The notes: generated by a model from the letters alone, not told the origin. Positions 15,022 through 22,975 are shown, numbered from the stretch's first letter. The stretch is 22,975 nt of DNA from JAKAFX01 sp043196285 (GCA_043196285.1 JBBYJL010000017.1:1-22975); one strand, 5' to 3'. Translations and numbers: made by a program.

Positions 15022-16278
15022 GGGAAATTACAGCGAATTCATGGTCAATGCTGTCTGAAATGGTTCCTTTATCTCTTATTTTCCCCTATCTTCGTCCATT
15101 CTTCATGGAATTTCCATAGCTCACGCTATCATCCCCTTCTTTTTCATCCTTATCATGCACATGAGGTTGTGCCCAAGACACATGAACATGCACTTGACCC
15201 GAACCCTCGGAACGGTCGTAACGAAGGCATGACCGCCATGGAATATTGTCTTGATCACTGAATAGGGTCTTTCACCCCTGGATCGCTTCCTTGTTATCCG
15301 CATGTTGCGGCGGATGCTTTCCACAAGAAGCCTGTATCCCTTCAGGGATCTATCCATGGTTGCGTCTATTCCTCTTCCTTCAACGCCAAAATACACCTTG
15401 TCCTTGTAATTCACGATGCCCGGTATGGAAAGATCTATCTGCGAATCATGAACGGATGCCGTTGTTACGGCGTAATTGGCAATGATATCATGCTCGACGG
15501 TCTGTGACGTGTGTAACTTGTGCCCGAAATGCGCTTTCCCATTCTTGACAGCCCATGTGCCATCCTTAGATCTCCTTGTCTTCGCGTTCTTCCTTTCCTC
15601 CGATATCTCCTTCTTTTTCCGTTCCTTTTCGATCCTCTTCGCCGCCTTCATTTCCTTCTTTGACGCCTCAGTTTCAGGTTTTTCCTGCTCAGCCTGTTTA
15701 TCGGGAAATTCCGGATCGATCGGTATCGTACCATCGCCTTTCCTGGTTTTCCCATGTCCTGGATTGGATTCAATGAAAGTGGCATCCTGTATCGTGCCCT
15801 GCTTGACAGTTATTCCCTTCTCCTGGAACTGCTTCCAGATCATTTTCCATATCTCCTTGTCCTTGTGGTTATTGGCTATCCTCTCCCTGAAAAGCCATAT
15901 TGTTCTTGCATCCGGTACGGATTCCGGGTAGTCCAGGAAGTTGATGAATCTTATATTCGAATAGAGCTCGATTTCCATGGTCTCGTCAACAAGACCGTAT
16001 AACGACTGGAGGAACATGATCTTCATCATGAATACAGGATCAAAGTTTGGTCTGCCACCCTTTTCCGTATGGTTTTTGTAAAGATCGGAAAGGAGTGGCT
16101 TGATCCGATCCCAGTCTATTATGTCCTTCATGACTGAAAGCCTGTCGCCAAACTTCTTCAACTGTTCATATTTCTCGCGGAGACCGTAATTCATTATGTC
16201 CATGGATAATGATCGGTATAGCATGAATAAAGCTTTCGGTTGAAAATTATACAGATTATCTGCTGAAATACAGATTCC
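15022..16278 (-). mobile_element. IS5-family-like element
   Basis: About 1.26 kb directly next to the IS3 right end. Weak terminal inverted repeats are proposed: GGGAAATTACAGCGAAT from 15022 against GGAATCTGTATTTCAGCAGAT read inward from 16278, sharing GGAA and CAGC-AT blocks. It contains one intact transposase. Borders are approximate and no target duplication was found. Confidence 0.5.
15121..16203 (-). CDS. IS5-family transposase, open frame intact
   Basis: About 360 residues from ATG 16203 (MDIMNYGLREKYEQLKKFGD). An upstream in-frame start at 16293 lies outside the proposed element and is unlikely. The N-terminal DUF772-type domain (GGRPNFDPVFMMKIMFLQSL, ETMEIELYSNIRF) is typical of IS5. 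The DDE core has QDATFIES with the first Asp, a long charged insert (about 200-240), the strand HFGHKLHTSQTVEHDIIANY, and RGERPYSVIKTIF with the Glu. At the expected second Asp the text is DKVYFGVEGRGI, with no obvious Asp in the usual place, so activity is uncertain. The uninterrupted frame contrasts with the decayed IS3 copies next to it. Confidence 0.85.
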   Translation of the reverse strand: MDIMNYGLREKYEQLKKFGDRLSVMKDIIDWDRIKPLLSDLYKNHTEKGGRPNFDPVFMMKIMFLQSLYGLVDETMEIELYSNIRFINFLDYPESVPDARTIWLFRERIANNHKDKEIWKMIWKQFQEKGITVKQGTIQDATFIESNPGHGKTRKGDGTIPIDPEFPDKQAEQEKPETEASKKEMKAAKRIEKERKKKEISEERKNAKTRRSKDGTWAVKNGKAHFGHKLHTSQTVEHDIIANYAVTTASVHDSQIDLSIPGIVNYKDKVYFGVEGRGIDATMDRSLKGYRLLVESIRRNMRITRKRSRGERPYSVIKTIFHGGHAFVTTVPRVRVKCMFMCLGHNLMCMIRMKKKGMIA

Positions 16279-16365
16279 TGAGAACATGATCATGATAATT
16301 CATTTTGGATGGTATTGAAGATTCTATAGAGGTTTTTAGAAAATATCCATAATAGATGGATCGGC

Positions 16366-17058
16366 ATGAGTCATAAGCTAATCCTGTTCAGAATTAGGGG
16401 GCTAATCCTGGAGCCATTTAAATTTTCCGTGATAAAGCGCAATTACGATTTACAGCCTAAGATGAGAACCGTTCGATATCTTGACATTGGCTGCGGTAAT
16501 CATTCCGCTTCCTTAACACATAAATACATTCCTAATGTTGAATATTGGGGGGTTGACAAAGGCGTCTATAACAACCAAAATGACGACTTTAAAGCCATGT
16601 ATCGCTTCATAGATTTCGATCTGGAAAAGGAAGTACTATTTGAAATCGCTGATAGTTATTTTGACATTATTGTTTTTTCGCATGTTCTTGAACATCTTCA
16701 CAATTATAGTGATGTCCTTCTGAAGCTTCTTCCATAGTTAAATGGCAGTGGTATAGTATATGTATAAACACCAAATCCTCAATCCACGCACTTTCCATGC
16801 AGAGAAGGAACCTTAAACTTTTTTGATGATAGTACACACGTTGAACCTGTTTCATTCGAAGATGTTAGAGATCTACTGGACTTCAGCAATTTTCGGATAA
16901 AATCGCATGGAACTAGAAAGTTGAAAAGACGTATTCTATTTTTTCCGCTTCTCTTATGTTTTTCTTTGTATAAGTACGGAGCAGTTGTAAGTCCTGCACT
17001 GTGGGATATTTATGGTTTTTCCTGGTATTTAGTGGCTACGCCTAATCTAGAAACATGA
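16366..17058 (+). pseudogene. SAM methyltransferase with two nonsense codons
   Basis: One frame runs for 230 codons from ATG 16366 to TGA 17056-17058, interrupted only by TAG at 16735 and TAA at 16765. Motif I is VRYLDIGCGNHSASL, then YWGVDKG and FDIIVFSHVLEHLHNYSDVL. After the first stop come LNGSGIVYV, the second stop, and TPNPQSTHFPCREGTLNFFD followed by DSTHVEPVSFEDV, the usual late region of Methyltransf_11/23 enzymes. Each stop is one change from an expected Lys or Glu codon (LLPK, VETPNP). No frameshift occurred, so loss is recent. The 3' end overlaps the convergent DUF2079 gene by 12 bases. It probably once modified surface sugars. Readthrough is not expected. Confidence 0.85.
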
Positions 17059-19911
17059 ATACATAACTAGCGTTTTCGCACTGGTTGTTGTTATTGTAGC
17101 GATAAGCCATGTTCCGTTTGGAAGCTCGTATGTTAGGTTATAAGGGAAGCCATTGTTGTATTTATTCTGATTGATGACATACTGATCACTATTTGGTACA
17201 AGATCAGAGATGAGCTGTGTAATGGATGTATTAGATATCTGCTTCACCGTAATCCCGTATATCGACAAGGAACCATTCCAGTAAGCTGTATGTGCCGCAA
17301 ATTCAACGCCGTTGTAGAAATTACTCACGGATATATTCACAGATACATTGTACATCTTATTTATTGACGGAAAACTTGATCCGGTTAACTGCACTTGTTT
17401 AAATGTCACGCCATAGGCGAAGTCACCGAACCACAACTGTAGATTATTCTCCAATGAGTTGTTCGTTGTTGAAAGTTGGAAAGTTACCTGGTACTGTCCG
17501 GGTGACAGAAATGTGTATGGACCATACCATATTCTGTGGCCATGTGGATTTATGCCTGTGATTATATCTCCGTTCCTGTAGGATTGGTTCAAAACAGCAA
17601 GACTTGCCGGCGAGAATTGCTCTGACGTTGGTTGGTAATAAATAATCGACCCAGTATAGTTGTGCTTGAGCAGAATGAAACCATCGTCCTCGGCCATAAT
17701 TCCATAATTTCCAGTAGCATATAGCCTGTGTATAATATCGAACATAGTCTGGTTGTTGGTGGGGGCCGATCCAGATTGATAAAATGTATTGCTGTTTGAA
17801 TCAGCTATCACATAATCTATTCTGTTGGTCCATGTTCCGTTTGGAAGCTCGTATGTTAGGTTATAAGGGAAGCCATTGTTGTATTTATTCTGATTGATGA
17901 CATACTGATCACTATTTGGTACAAGATCAGAGATGAGCTGTGTAATGGATGTATTAGATATCTGCTTCACCGTAATCCCGTATATCGACAAGGAACCATT
18001 CCAGTAAGCTGTATGTGCCGCAAATTCAACGCCGTTGTAGAAATTACTCACGGATATATTCACAGATACATTGTACATCTTATTTATTGACGGAAAACTT
18101 GATCCGGTTAACTGCACTTGTTTAAATGTCACGCCATAGGCGAAGTCACCGAACCACAACTGTAGATTATTCTCCAATGAGTTGTTCGTTGTTGAAAGTT
18201 GGAAAGTTACCTGGTACTGTCCGGGTGACAGAAATGTGTATGGACCATACCATATTCTGTGGCCATGTGGATTTATGCCTGTGATTATATCTCCGTTCCT
18301 GTAGGATTGGTTCAAAACAGCAAGACTTGCCGGCGAGAATTGCTCTGACGTTGGTTGGTAATAAATAATCGACCCAGTATAGTTGTGCTTGAGCAGAATG
18401 AAACCATCGTCCTCGGCCATAATTCCATAATTTCCAGTAGCATATAGCCTGTGTATAATATCGAACATAGTCTGGTTGTTGGTGGGGGCCGATCCAGATT
18501 GATAAAATGTATTGCTGTTTGAATCAGCTATCACATAATCTATTCTGTTGGTCCATGTTCCGTGTAAATGAGGGAATGATAAATTGTATGGAAAACCAAA
18601 CACATGGTCCTCGTATGAGTTTGAGATTGCTGGATCCCGTAGTGGTACCTCGGGCATACTGTTCTGCATGAGTACATATGGATCATTACTTGGTATTAAA
18701 CTAACAATAGATTCAAATGTATCGAACGAAGACGATTTCAGGTTTTTCTCTTGATTAGTAATATAGCTTGGCTCTGAGTACTTACTAATGGGGCTGTATG
18801 GCTGAAAAACTGTTGCAAGTATCAAAATGACTAGAAAAATTGTAATTGCGGTTTTCAACACATAACTGCTTTTAATCTGTGTTAGAAAGCATTCTCGCTT
18901 ATTAACATTTATCGAATTGTTCAGTTTTTTCCGGAGTATCTCAAGTAAACCAAGATATAGAAATGGGATTACCATTGAGGAATACTGAGATATTATAATA
19001 TTAGGAAATAAATAGCTGGAATCATTGGTATAAAAAACTAAAAAGAAATATGGAAACAACATTATAGCCCATTTTGGTTTATATACGGGCAAAAAAAGAA
19101 AGGGGGACAAAAAAATTAGAACGGTAGTGATTTTCGAATCTATGTTACTAAACACCGTACCCCCTACGGCATGAATAGAACCTGCAACGTTGGTTGGTCT
19201 TATATAAGAGAATGAGAATAAGTAATACTCAAGTAGTAAGATTACAAACGAAAGTACAATTAAAACAAGCAGAAATTGTGAGCTGGTAAATCTAAATCTT
19301 TTTCGATCTTTTCTGCTTTCGAAATAATTTTCGAGTAAAGTCAAAAAAGCAAATAGCAAGGGAAAGACCATATAAGGGAATCTTACAGTCCCGGACAGGA
19401 TGAAAAAGACAGCAGATAGGAAGTATTTCTTTGAAATATAAAAATAAAAACCCGTAATAAAGAAGAATATGAAGAAAGCTTGCCCATGAACATCAAACCA
19501 GTTAATTCCGGCAAGCGGAAAGAAAATTAAGTAGGAAGAAGATATTAGGAAAGAGGCCAGTCGATCTTTTATTAAATTTTTGCCTATAGCATACAGGGGT
19601 ATGGCAGGAAGCGAGAGAAAAATTGTCTGAAAAATTAGTACTCCAGAAAGGTTCGGTATAATCTCAATAGGTGAAATTAGAATTCTAAATGGAGCTTCTC
19701 CTAACATCAGGAGGATATATGTAATATTACCTTGCAGGATAAGACGTAGAGATTGAACAAAGATACCTAGGTCAAAAACTGAACTCCTAAAAGTGAATAG
19801 TCTATCAAAAGCCAAATGGGACCAAACAATCACATAAATAACCGAAAAAACAGCCAATATGTAATAATAGTGGTCCGTTTCTAAAACTTTATTCTTTAAA
19901 TATGGATTCAT
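17047..19911 (-). CDS. DUF2079 membrane protein with duplicated, sequon-rich outer domain
   Basis: 954 residues. The N-terminal part (about 13-370) has roughly ten hydrophobic membrane segments and the DUF2079 signature SSVFDLGIFVQSLRLIL near 44-60, a GT-C-like family of unknown activity. From about 390 the protein is extracytoplasmic: the usual DUF2079 tail (LIPSNDPYVLMQNS, FGFPYNLSF, HGTWTNRIDYVIADSNS) and then a beta-rich jelly-roll-like segment (LSPGQYQVTFQL, LQLWFGDFAYGVTF). Residues about 454-694 are repeated exactly at 695-935. Each unit has ten N-x-S/T sequons, so the outer part is probably heavily N-glycosylated. The C-terminus stops just after a third NGTW with LIATITTTSAKTLVMYSCF. 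It lies 26 bases after the glycosyltransferase gene on the same strand, in a likely operon; only a weak AAGGGA site precedes its ATG. A role in surface-glycan assembly or display is inferred. Confidence 0.88.
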   Translation of the reverse strand: MNPYLKNKVLETDHYYYILAVFSVIYVIVWSHLAFDRLFTFRSSVFDLGIFVQSLRLILQGNITYILLMLGEAPFRILISPIEIIPNLSGVLIFQTIFLSLPAIPLYAIGKNLIKDRLASFLISSSYLIFFPLAGINWFDVHGQAFFIFFFITGFYFYISKKYFLSAVFFILSGTVRFPYMVFPLLFAFLTLLENYFESRKDRKRFRFTSSQFLLVLIVLSFVILLLEYYLFSFSYIRPTNVAGSIHAVGGTVFSNIDSKITTVLIFLSPFLFLPVYKPKWAIMLFPYFFLVFYTNDSSYLFPNIIISQYSSMVIPFLYLGLLEILRKKLNNSINVNKRECFLTQIKSSYVLKTAITIFLVILILATVFQPYSPISKYSEPSYITNQEKNLKSSSFDTFESIVSLIPSNDPYVLMQNSMPEVPLRDPAISNSYEDHVFGFPYNLSFPHLHGTWTNRIDYVIADSNSNTFYQSGSAPTNNQTMFDIIHRLYATGNYGIMAEDDGFILLKHNYTGSIIYYQPTSEQFSPASLAVLNQSYRNGDIITGINPHGHRIWYGPYTFLSPGQYQVTFQLSTTNNSLENNLQLWFGDFAYGVTFKQVQLTGSSFPSINKMYNVSVNISVSNFYNGVEFAAHTAYWNGSLSIYGITVKQISNTSITQLISDLVPNSDQYVINQNKYNNGFPYNLTYELPNGTWTNRIDYVIADSNSNTFYQSGSAPTNNQTMFDIIHRLYATGNYGIMAEDDGFILLKHNYTGSIIYYQPTSEQFSPASLAVLNQSYRNGDIITGINPHGHRIWYGPYTFLSPGQYQVTFQLSTTNNSLENNLQLWFGDFAYGVTFKQVQLTGSSFPSINKMYNVSVNISVSNFYNGVEFAAHTAYWNGSLSIYGITVKQISNTSITQLISDLVPNSDQYVINQNKYNNGFPYNLTYELPNGTWLIATITTTSAKTLVMYSCF
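17107..18552. repeat. Exact tandem duplication, 2 x 723 bp
   Basis: 17107-17829 and 17830-18552 read identically with no difference noticed, and a third partial copy of 11 bases (CCATGTTCCGT) follows at 18553-18563. The unit is 241 codons, so frame is kept. The 11-base direct repeat encodes the (N/H)GTW motif that would have stood at both ends of a single ancestral unit. Unequal recombination or slippage between these repeats explains the duplication. Confidence 0.95.
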
Positions 19912-19937
19912 TGCAAGACTTCCCTTATCTTACCATA

Positions 19938-21062
19938 TTATAGATATTTTTCATAAATAGATTTAAACGATTGAGCAGTATTTTCGTAACTGAAGGATTT
20001 AGCGTACGCAATAGCCCTCTGTTCAACAGGGGCCTGAGATAAGTAAAGTTGTTCACAGAAAACTGCTATATCTTCATGATCTAGTTTAAATGTGTACTTT
20101 GAAACTTCTGGAGTTATTTTGGCCTGTTTAGGAACAATAACTGGGGTGCCCAAAGCGAGAGACTCCAATATAGTAGATCCAAATCCTTCAACATCAACAA
20201 TATGCAGGAGCGCTACGCTTTGTCTCAATTTATCGATTATCTCATCGTCCGAGCTATTTACATGAACAATTATATTCGGTAGCATATTACCCCAGTTATT
20301 TTTCTTTATTTCGTTAACAATGAATGCATTAGCTTCCTTAAATTGAGTGAAAATATAGAGCTTTTGGTTTGGTAGGCGTGATAGCACTTTATGAAATGTA
20401 TAAAGAAGTTTCGGGGCTTTCAACAAGGTACCTAAATAGATGAAATCTCTTCGAGGACCATAATATGGTTGTGATTTGATGAAGTTATAGTTAATTCCGG
20501 GATTCGCAACTACGATACTTTTCGTATTGTCATATACATTAGATCTCCTTGCCCATTCGTTGATTTCGATTGCCGTGAGGGTACTAACTGCAAAAATATG
20601 AGAACTCATTTCATAGGCCCTTATGTATCCTTTTAGAAAATGATGGTAGTAGAAAGAAGGTGAGGATTTACCATTGTTTTGTGGAAATGGTTTATTCTCA
20701 AAATAATTAATACGAATCAAATCGTGCCAACTTATTATTAATATGGCATCATTAGGAACAACCTTAGGTACAAAAAAAATAGATTCCGGTTTAATTAAAT
20801 GTAAAACCCTTAAATTTTTTATTTTTTCTAATTCTTTAGTGACTTTTATACGTGTATCTATATAACGAAAATATACATTTTTGTACTTACTCAGATAGTC
20901 AGTGGAAATAATTTCGTGCTTTTGTTTTACGTTGTTCAATGCTTTGTGAAATTCACTCGCATAGCGACTCACGCCATCGTGATAAGTGTTATCAAAATTT
21001 TCATTGAGTAATACTAAATTATATTCATATTCTTTTGTATAACATTTCGCCACATTCTGCAA
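19938..21062 (-). CDS. Family 4 glycosyltransferase
   Basis: A 374-residue GT-B enzyme. N-terminal strand YNLVLLNENFDNTYHDGVSR (15-34), with the acceptor-domain loop; central SHIFAVSTLTAIEINEWARR (154-173), the usual GT4 segment before the linker; donor domain DFIYLGTLLKAPKLLYTFHK (206-225). The EX7E motif has Glu292 and Glu300 in VEGFGSTILESLALGTPVIV. It probably adds a sugar to a surface glycan. The longest frame starts with TTG at 21062. A GTG at 21053 has GGTGA about 10 bases upstream and is a good alternative. It is the first gene of a two-gene operon with the DUF2079 protein, whose outer domain or attached glycan may be its target (inference). Confidence 0.9.
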   Translation of the reverse strand: MQNVAKCYTKEYEYNLVLLNENFDNTYHDGVSRYASEFHKALNNVKQKHEIISTDYLSKYKNVYFRYIDTRIKVTKELEKIKNLRVLHLIKPESIFFVPKVVPNDAILIISWHDLIRINYFENKPFPQNNGKSSPSFYYHHFLKGYIRAYEMSSHIFAVSTLTAIEINEWARRSNVYDNTKSIVVANPGINYNFIKSQPYYGPRRDFIYLGTLLKAPKLLYTFHKVLSRLPNQKLYIFTQFKEANAFIVNEIKKNNWGNMLPNIIVHVNSSDDEIIDKLRQSVALLHIVDVEGFGSTILESLALGTPVIVPKQAKITPEVSKYTFKLDHEDIAVFCEQLYLSQAPVEQRAIAYAKSFSYENTAQSFKSIYEKYL

Positions 21063-21085
21063 TTCACCACACTCTGTTCATGAAG

Positions 21086-21100
21086 TTTATACTTTTAATA
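21086..21100 (-). promoter_or_regulatory. TATA-like promoter of the glycosyltransferase/DUF2079 operon
   Basis: TTTATACTTTTAATA on the plus strand (read as an AT box on the minus strand) lies 24-38 bases before the start at 21062, the right distance for an archaeal TATA box with a leaderless or short-leader transcript. Confidence 0.45.
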
Positions 21101-21156
21101 CTTATATTACTTACCACAGTTTCTATGTCGATGATACTACACTATAAAATCATCAA

Positions 21157-21420
21157 TTAGATCATTAATTTTCTTTGATCGAGTGACAGCGAATAATGAT
21201 GCCGAAGTCCATGTATAATGTGTATTGTGGACACAGTTTCCTGTATTAGTATATCAAGATCCTTCATTGCTGTTTTGATTCCGATGGAGAATTCATGCTC
21301 ATATGTTTTCCAGTTCCTCTCCTTCCCGGGATGATCCAGCCTGTATCTGATCACAAGGAACCTGTTGATCTCCTCTAAGTTGTATTGAATGGCATCACCG
21401 GTCAGCCTTGGCAGATGTGC
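21157..21420 (-). pseudogene. Fragment of an unrecognised, probably IS-related protein
   Basis: The frame is open from 21420 (no start codon; it begins AHLPRLTGDAIQYNLEEINR) through FLVIRYRLDHPGKERNWKTY and EFSIGIKTAMKDLDILIQET to a TAA at 21157. A GTG at 21354 could serve as an internal start. The text resembles C-terminal parts of transposases, with basic and aromatic residues, but I cannot name the family. The upstream part is missing at the point where the IS110 leader seems to begin, so this gene was probably the insertion target. Confidence 0.4.
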
Positions 21421-21604
21421 CTAGAAGATACCTAGGGAAGAGGGTTTACGTCATAATTACAAAGTTGGAAGGAGAAGCCAAAAGAGAATAGTGACTGAAT
21501 ACTAAAATCCCCAAGACGGTCAGCCCTTCTCTGGCGGCTCCTGGTCAGGCATCGGAGCCGCCCTGGAGGGTAAGATAGATATAGGAAAGAAGAGTAAGGA
21601 AAGA
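21421..21604 (+). ncRNA. Candidate IS110 bridge RNA region
   Basis: IS110-group elements carry a structured guide (bridge RNA) in the noncoding left end before the transposase gene. Here that stretch has a strong hairpin: GGCGGCTCC (21533-21541), 12-base loop TGGTCAGGCATC, GGAGCCGCC (21554-21562). It is extended by a 2x2 internal loop and six more pairs (21525-21530 with 21565-21570, two of them G-U). Seen: the leader length and the hairpin. Established: bridge RNA location in this family. Inferred: that this leader is one. The exact RNA ends and its target- and donor-binding loops cannot be fixed by eye. Confidence 0.45.
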
Positions 21605-21773
21605 ATGAACAGCTCTGTTGTTGGAATAGATGTTGGTGAGAAGGAAAGTGTTGCAACGTATCTTTTGCCTGATGGCACCGAGAAGGATCAGTTCACATCC
21701 ACAACGAATGTGGATGGGTACAAGGCATTCTCGGAGAAAATACCAAAGGGTGTTAGGATAACATTCGAAGCTT
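21605..21773 (+). pseudogene. IS110 transposase, N-terminal fragment
   Basis: MNSSVVGIDVGEKESVATYL followed by LPDGTEKDQFTSTTNVDGYK and VRITFEA: the RuvC-like DEDD domain start, with Asp9 (GIDVG) and Glu55 (FEA), spaced as in IS110 transposases (DEDD_Tnp_IS110). The frame passes into the type-A IS3 end right after FEA and stops at 21815-21817 by chance. The rest of the catalytic domain and the serine-containing C-terminal domain are missing. Confidence 0.85.
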
Positions 21774-21843
21774 TGCAATGTTTATCTGAAATTAAGACAA
21801 TTTGCGAAATTAATTAAGAGAATGTTTACTTTAAGCCCTTAAC

Positions 21844-22153
21844 ATGGTGGAACAGAGAAGATCGTACACGCCCGAGGAGAAACTGAAGATAGTGCTTGAA
21901 GGTTTGAGTGGTACCATACAGATATCAGATCTATGCAAGAAGTATGGCATAAAGTCTGCAAGGTACTATTACTGGAAGGAAGAGCTCATCAATGCATCGA
22001 ACGATATATTCGGGCAGAAGGGTAGAAAGGCTGATACTGATACCAGGATGGCAGAACAGTTATCCGGGATACAGGGTCGAGGATACGGTCGCAGAGATAA
22101 CGCAGGAAAACCTGTTACTTAAGAAAGACTGGGAGTTACGGATGAAAAGATGA
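21844..22153 (+). pseudogene. IS3 type-A OrfA with one frameshift
   Basis: Starts MVEQRRSYTPEEKLKIVLEG with the helix-turn-helix ISDLCKKYGIKSARYYYWKE, closely matching copy 1. A one-base insertion around 22060-22080 diverts the frame. The proper reading resumes DTVAEITQENLLLKKDWELR and ends MKR with TGA at 22151-22153, overlapping the orfB ATG (22150). The zipper region survives in the shifted frame. It is otherwise undamaged. Confidence 0.85.
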
Positions 22154-22975
22154 CACACATATTCAAGGAGATAAGATCTGCAGTCATATCTGCAGAATCT
22201 GCTGCTTCCTTCCCAATCACAAGGATACTTAGAATACTTGGGATCGCACGTGTCTGGTATTACAGGCACCTGGATTCTGACAGCAAAGAGGATAGAAGAT
22301 TCAATCCTTATGCTGTGAGGGATGAGAAATAGATAGTTGTTGGATACAAGAAGGCACATCCAAAGTTTGGGTTCCGTGAGCTCGCATATGCAATGATTGA
22401 CAAGGATATTGCATATCTGTCGCCATCATCTGTATACAATATACTGAAAAAAACATGATCTTAAAGCAGAAAGGAAGGTCAAACACAGGGATCCAGTGAG
22501 GAGAGGATGGGCCACCAGACCGGATGAGAAATGGCAGTCCGATCTCATGTATATCAGGATTCACGGGAGATTCTTTTATCTTCGTGCTTTCAAGGATGAA
22601 TATTCCAGATACATAGTGCATCCTTTCTTTCTTGAATCAATGGATGCGGGATCAGTGAGCATGGAAGCGCAGGTAGCAATCGAGATCCTGAGAAAAGATT
22701 CACTTGCAACACCTGTAATCCAGACAGACAATGGATCTGCTTTCATATCTCTTGAATTCAAGATCGTGCTGCGTGAGAATAGACTTACACACAGCAGGAT
22801 GCATCCACATACACCGACTGAGAATGCATTGGTTGAAAGGGCAAACAGGACGATCAGGGATGAAACAGACTCACATTTAATGCTGAATTATCAGGATGCT
22901 GTCCATACAATAGAGGAAATAGTCTCCTGGTATAATACAAAGAGAAGACATTCTTCCCTGCATTATCTTACACCA
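22150..22975 (+). pseudogene. IS3 type-A OrfB, broken, 3' end outside window
   Basis: Starts MTHIFKEIRSAVISAESAAS with ITRILRILGIARVWYYRHLD. TAG at 22330-22332 replaces the Trp of copy 1 (DEEWLIVG). The frame goes on IVVGYKKAHPKFGFRELAYA to an A-run at about 22446-22452, where one extra A shifts it; from there KHDLKAERKVKHRDPVRRGW continues to the window edge. Catalytic residues remain: WQSDLMYI, QTDNGSAF and the Glu in TENALVERAN. It keeps CAG (LNYQDAV) where copy 1 has its amber stop, so the two copies are broken at different places. Confidence 0.85.

Larger units (their letters stand above)
21421..21773 (+). mobile_element. 5' end of an IS110-family element
   Basis: About 184 noncoding bases followed by the first 56 codons of a DEDD transposase, cut off by the type-A IS3 at 21774. 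The left border is placed where the neighbouring reading frame breaks (21420/21421). IS110 elements lack terminal inverted repeats, so this border is approximate. Confidence 0.65.
21774..22975 (+). mobile_element. IS3-family element, type A, copy 2 (3' end outside window)
   Basis: Left end TGCAATGTTTATCTGAAATT at 21774 aligns ungapped with the first 27 bases of copy 1 (18 matches), and GACAATTTG with AAATTAATTA follows in both. It holds a frameshifted orfA and a broken orfB. It has the same orientation as copy 1, 16.4 kb away, and disrupts the IS110 transposase. Confidence 0.85.

Noticed and set aside
16286..16296. ATGATCATG palindrome near the IS5-like end
   Set aside because: Short, and no partner or gene start placement gives it meaning.
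17107..18552. CRISPR-like or satellite array
   Set aside because: Only two long coding units in frame with a third 11-base partial; no spacers.

Overview
The window looks archaeal, most likely an acidophilic Thermoplasmatales-type genome (Ferroplasma/Cuniculiplasma-like). This is inferred from AT-rich TATA-like boxes 20-35 bases ahead of starts, starts with no ribosome binding site, occasional GGAGG sites used between linked genes, TTG/GTG starts, a DUF2079 membrane protein and surface-glycan genes. No rRNA, tRNA or CRISPR array was seen.

It is an accessory island in which a few surface-glycan genes are embedded in nested, mostly decayed insertion sequences (IS). Left to right: the 5' part of a helical-repeat protein (1-669, minus); a family 2 glycosyltransferase (1054-1899); a dead IS1634-like element (2056-3765); IS21 and other transposase debris with truncated host fragments (3766-4442); a methyltransferase (4558-5319, minus); an IS3 element of type A (5360-6730); an IS3 type-B remnant (6731-9133) split by a second IS1634 element that carries a divergent small gene (7009-9102); a two-gene glycosyltransferase operon (9199-11520); an IS3 type-B element (11569-15021) split by an apparently intact IS21 element (11883-14016, 5-bp target duplication); an IS5-like element (about 15022-16278); a methyltransferase pseudogene (16366-17058); a minus-strand operon of a GT4 glycosyltransferase and a 954-residue DUF2079 glycoprotein-like membrane protein (21062-17047); a transposase-like fragment (21157-21420); the 5' end of an IS110 element with a structured leader that may be a bridge RNA (21421-21773); and a second IS3 type-A copy running off the window (21774-22975).

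The non-IS genes fit one theme: building and displaying protein-linked or lipid-linked glycans on the surface. The GT2 protein resembles dolichyl-phosphate sugar synthases. The three GT-B enzymes would extend glycans, the methyltransferases could modify sugars, and the DUF2079 protein has a large outer region dense in N-glycosylation sequons. The glycan genes sit between inverted IS ends, which suggests IS-driven shuffling of surface genes. The IS110 leader, the exact 723-bp duplication in the DUF2079 gene and the IS-bracketed cassettes are the best points for follow-up.
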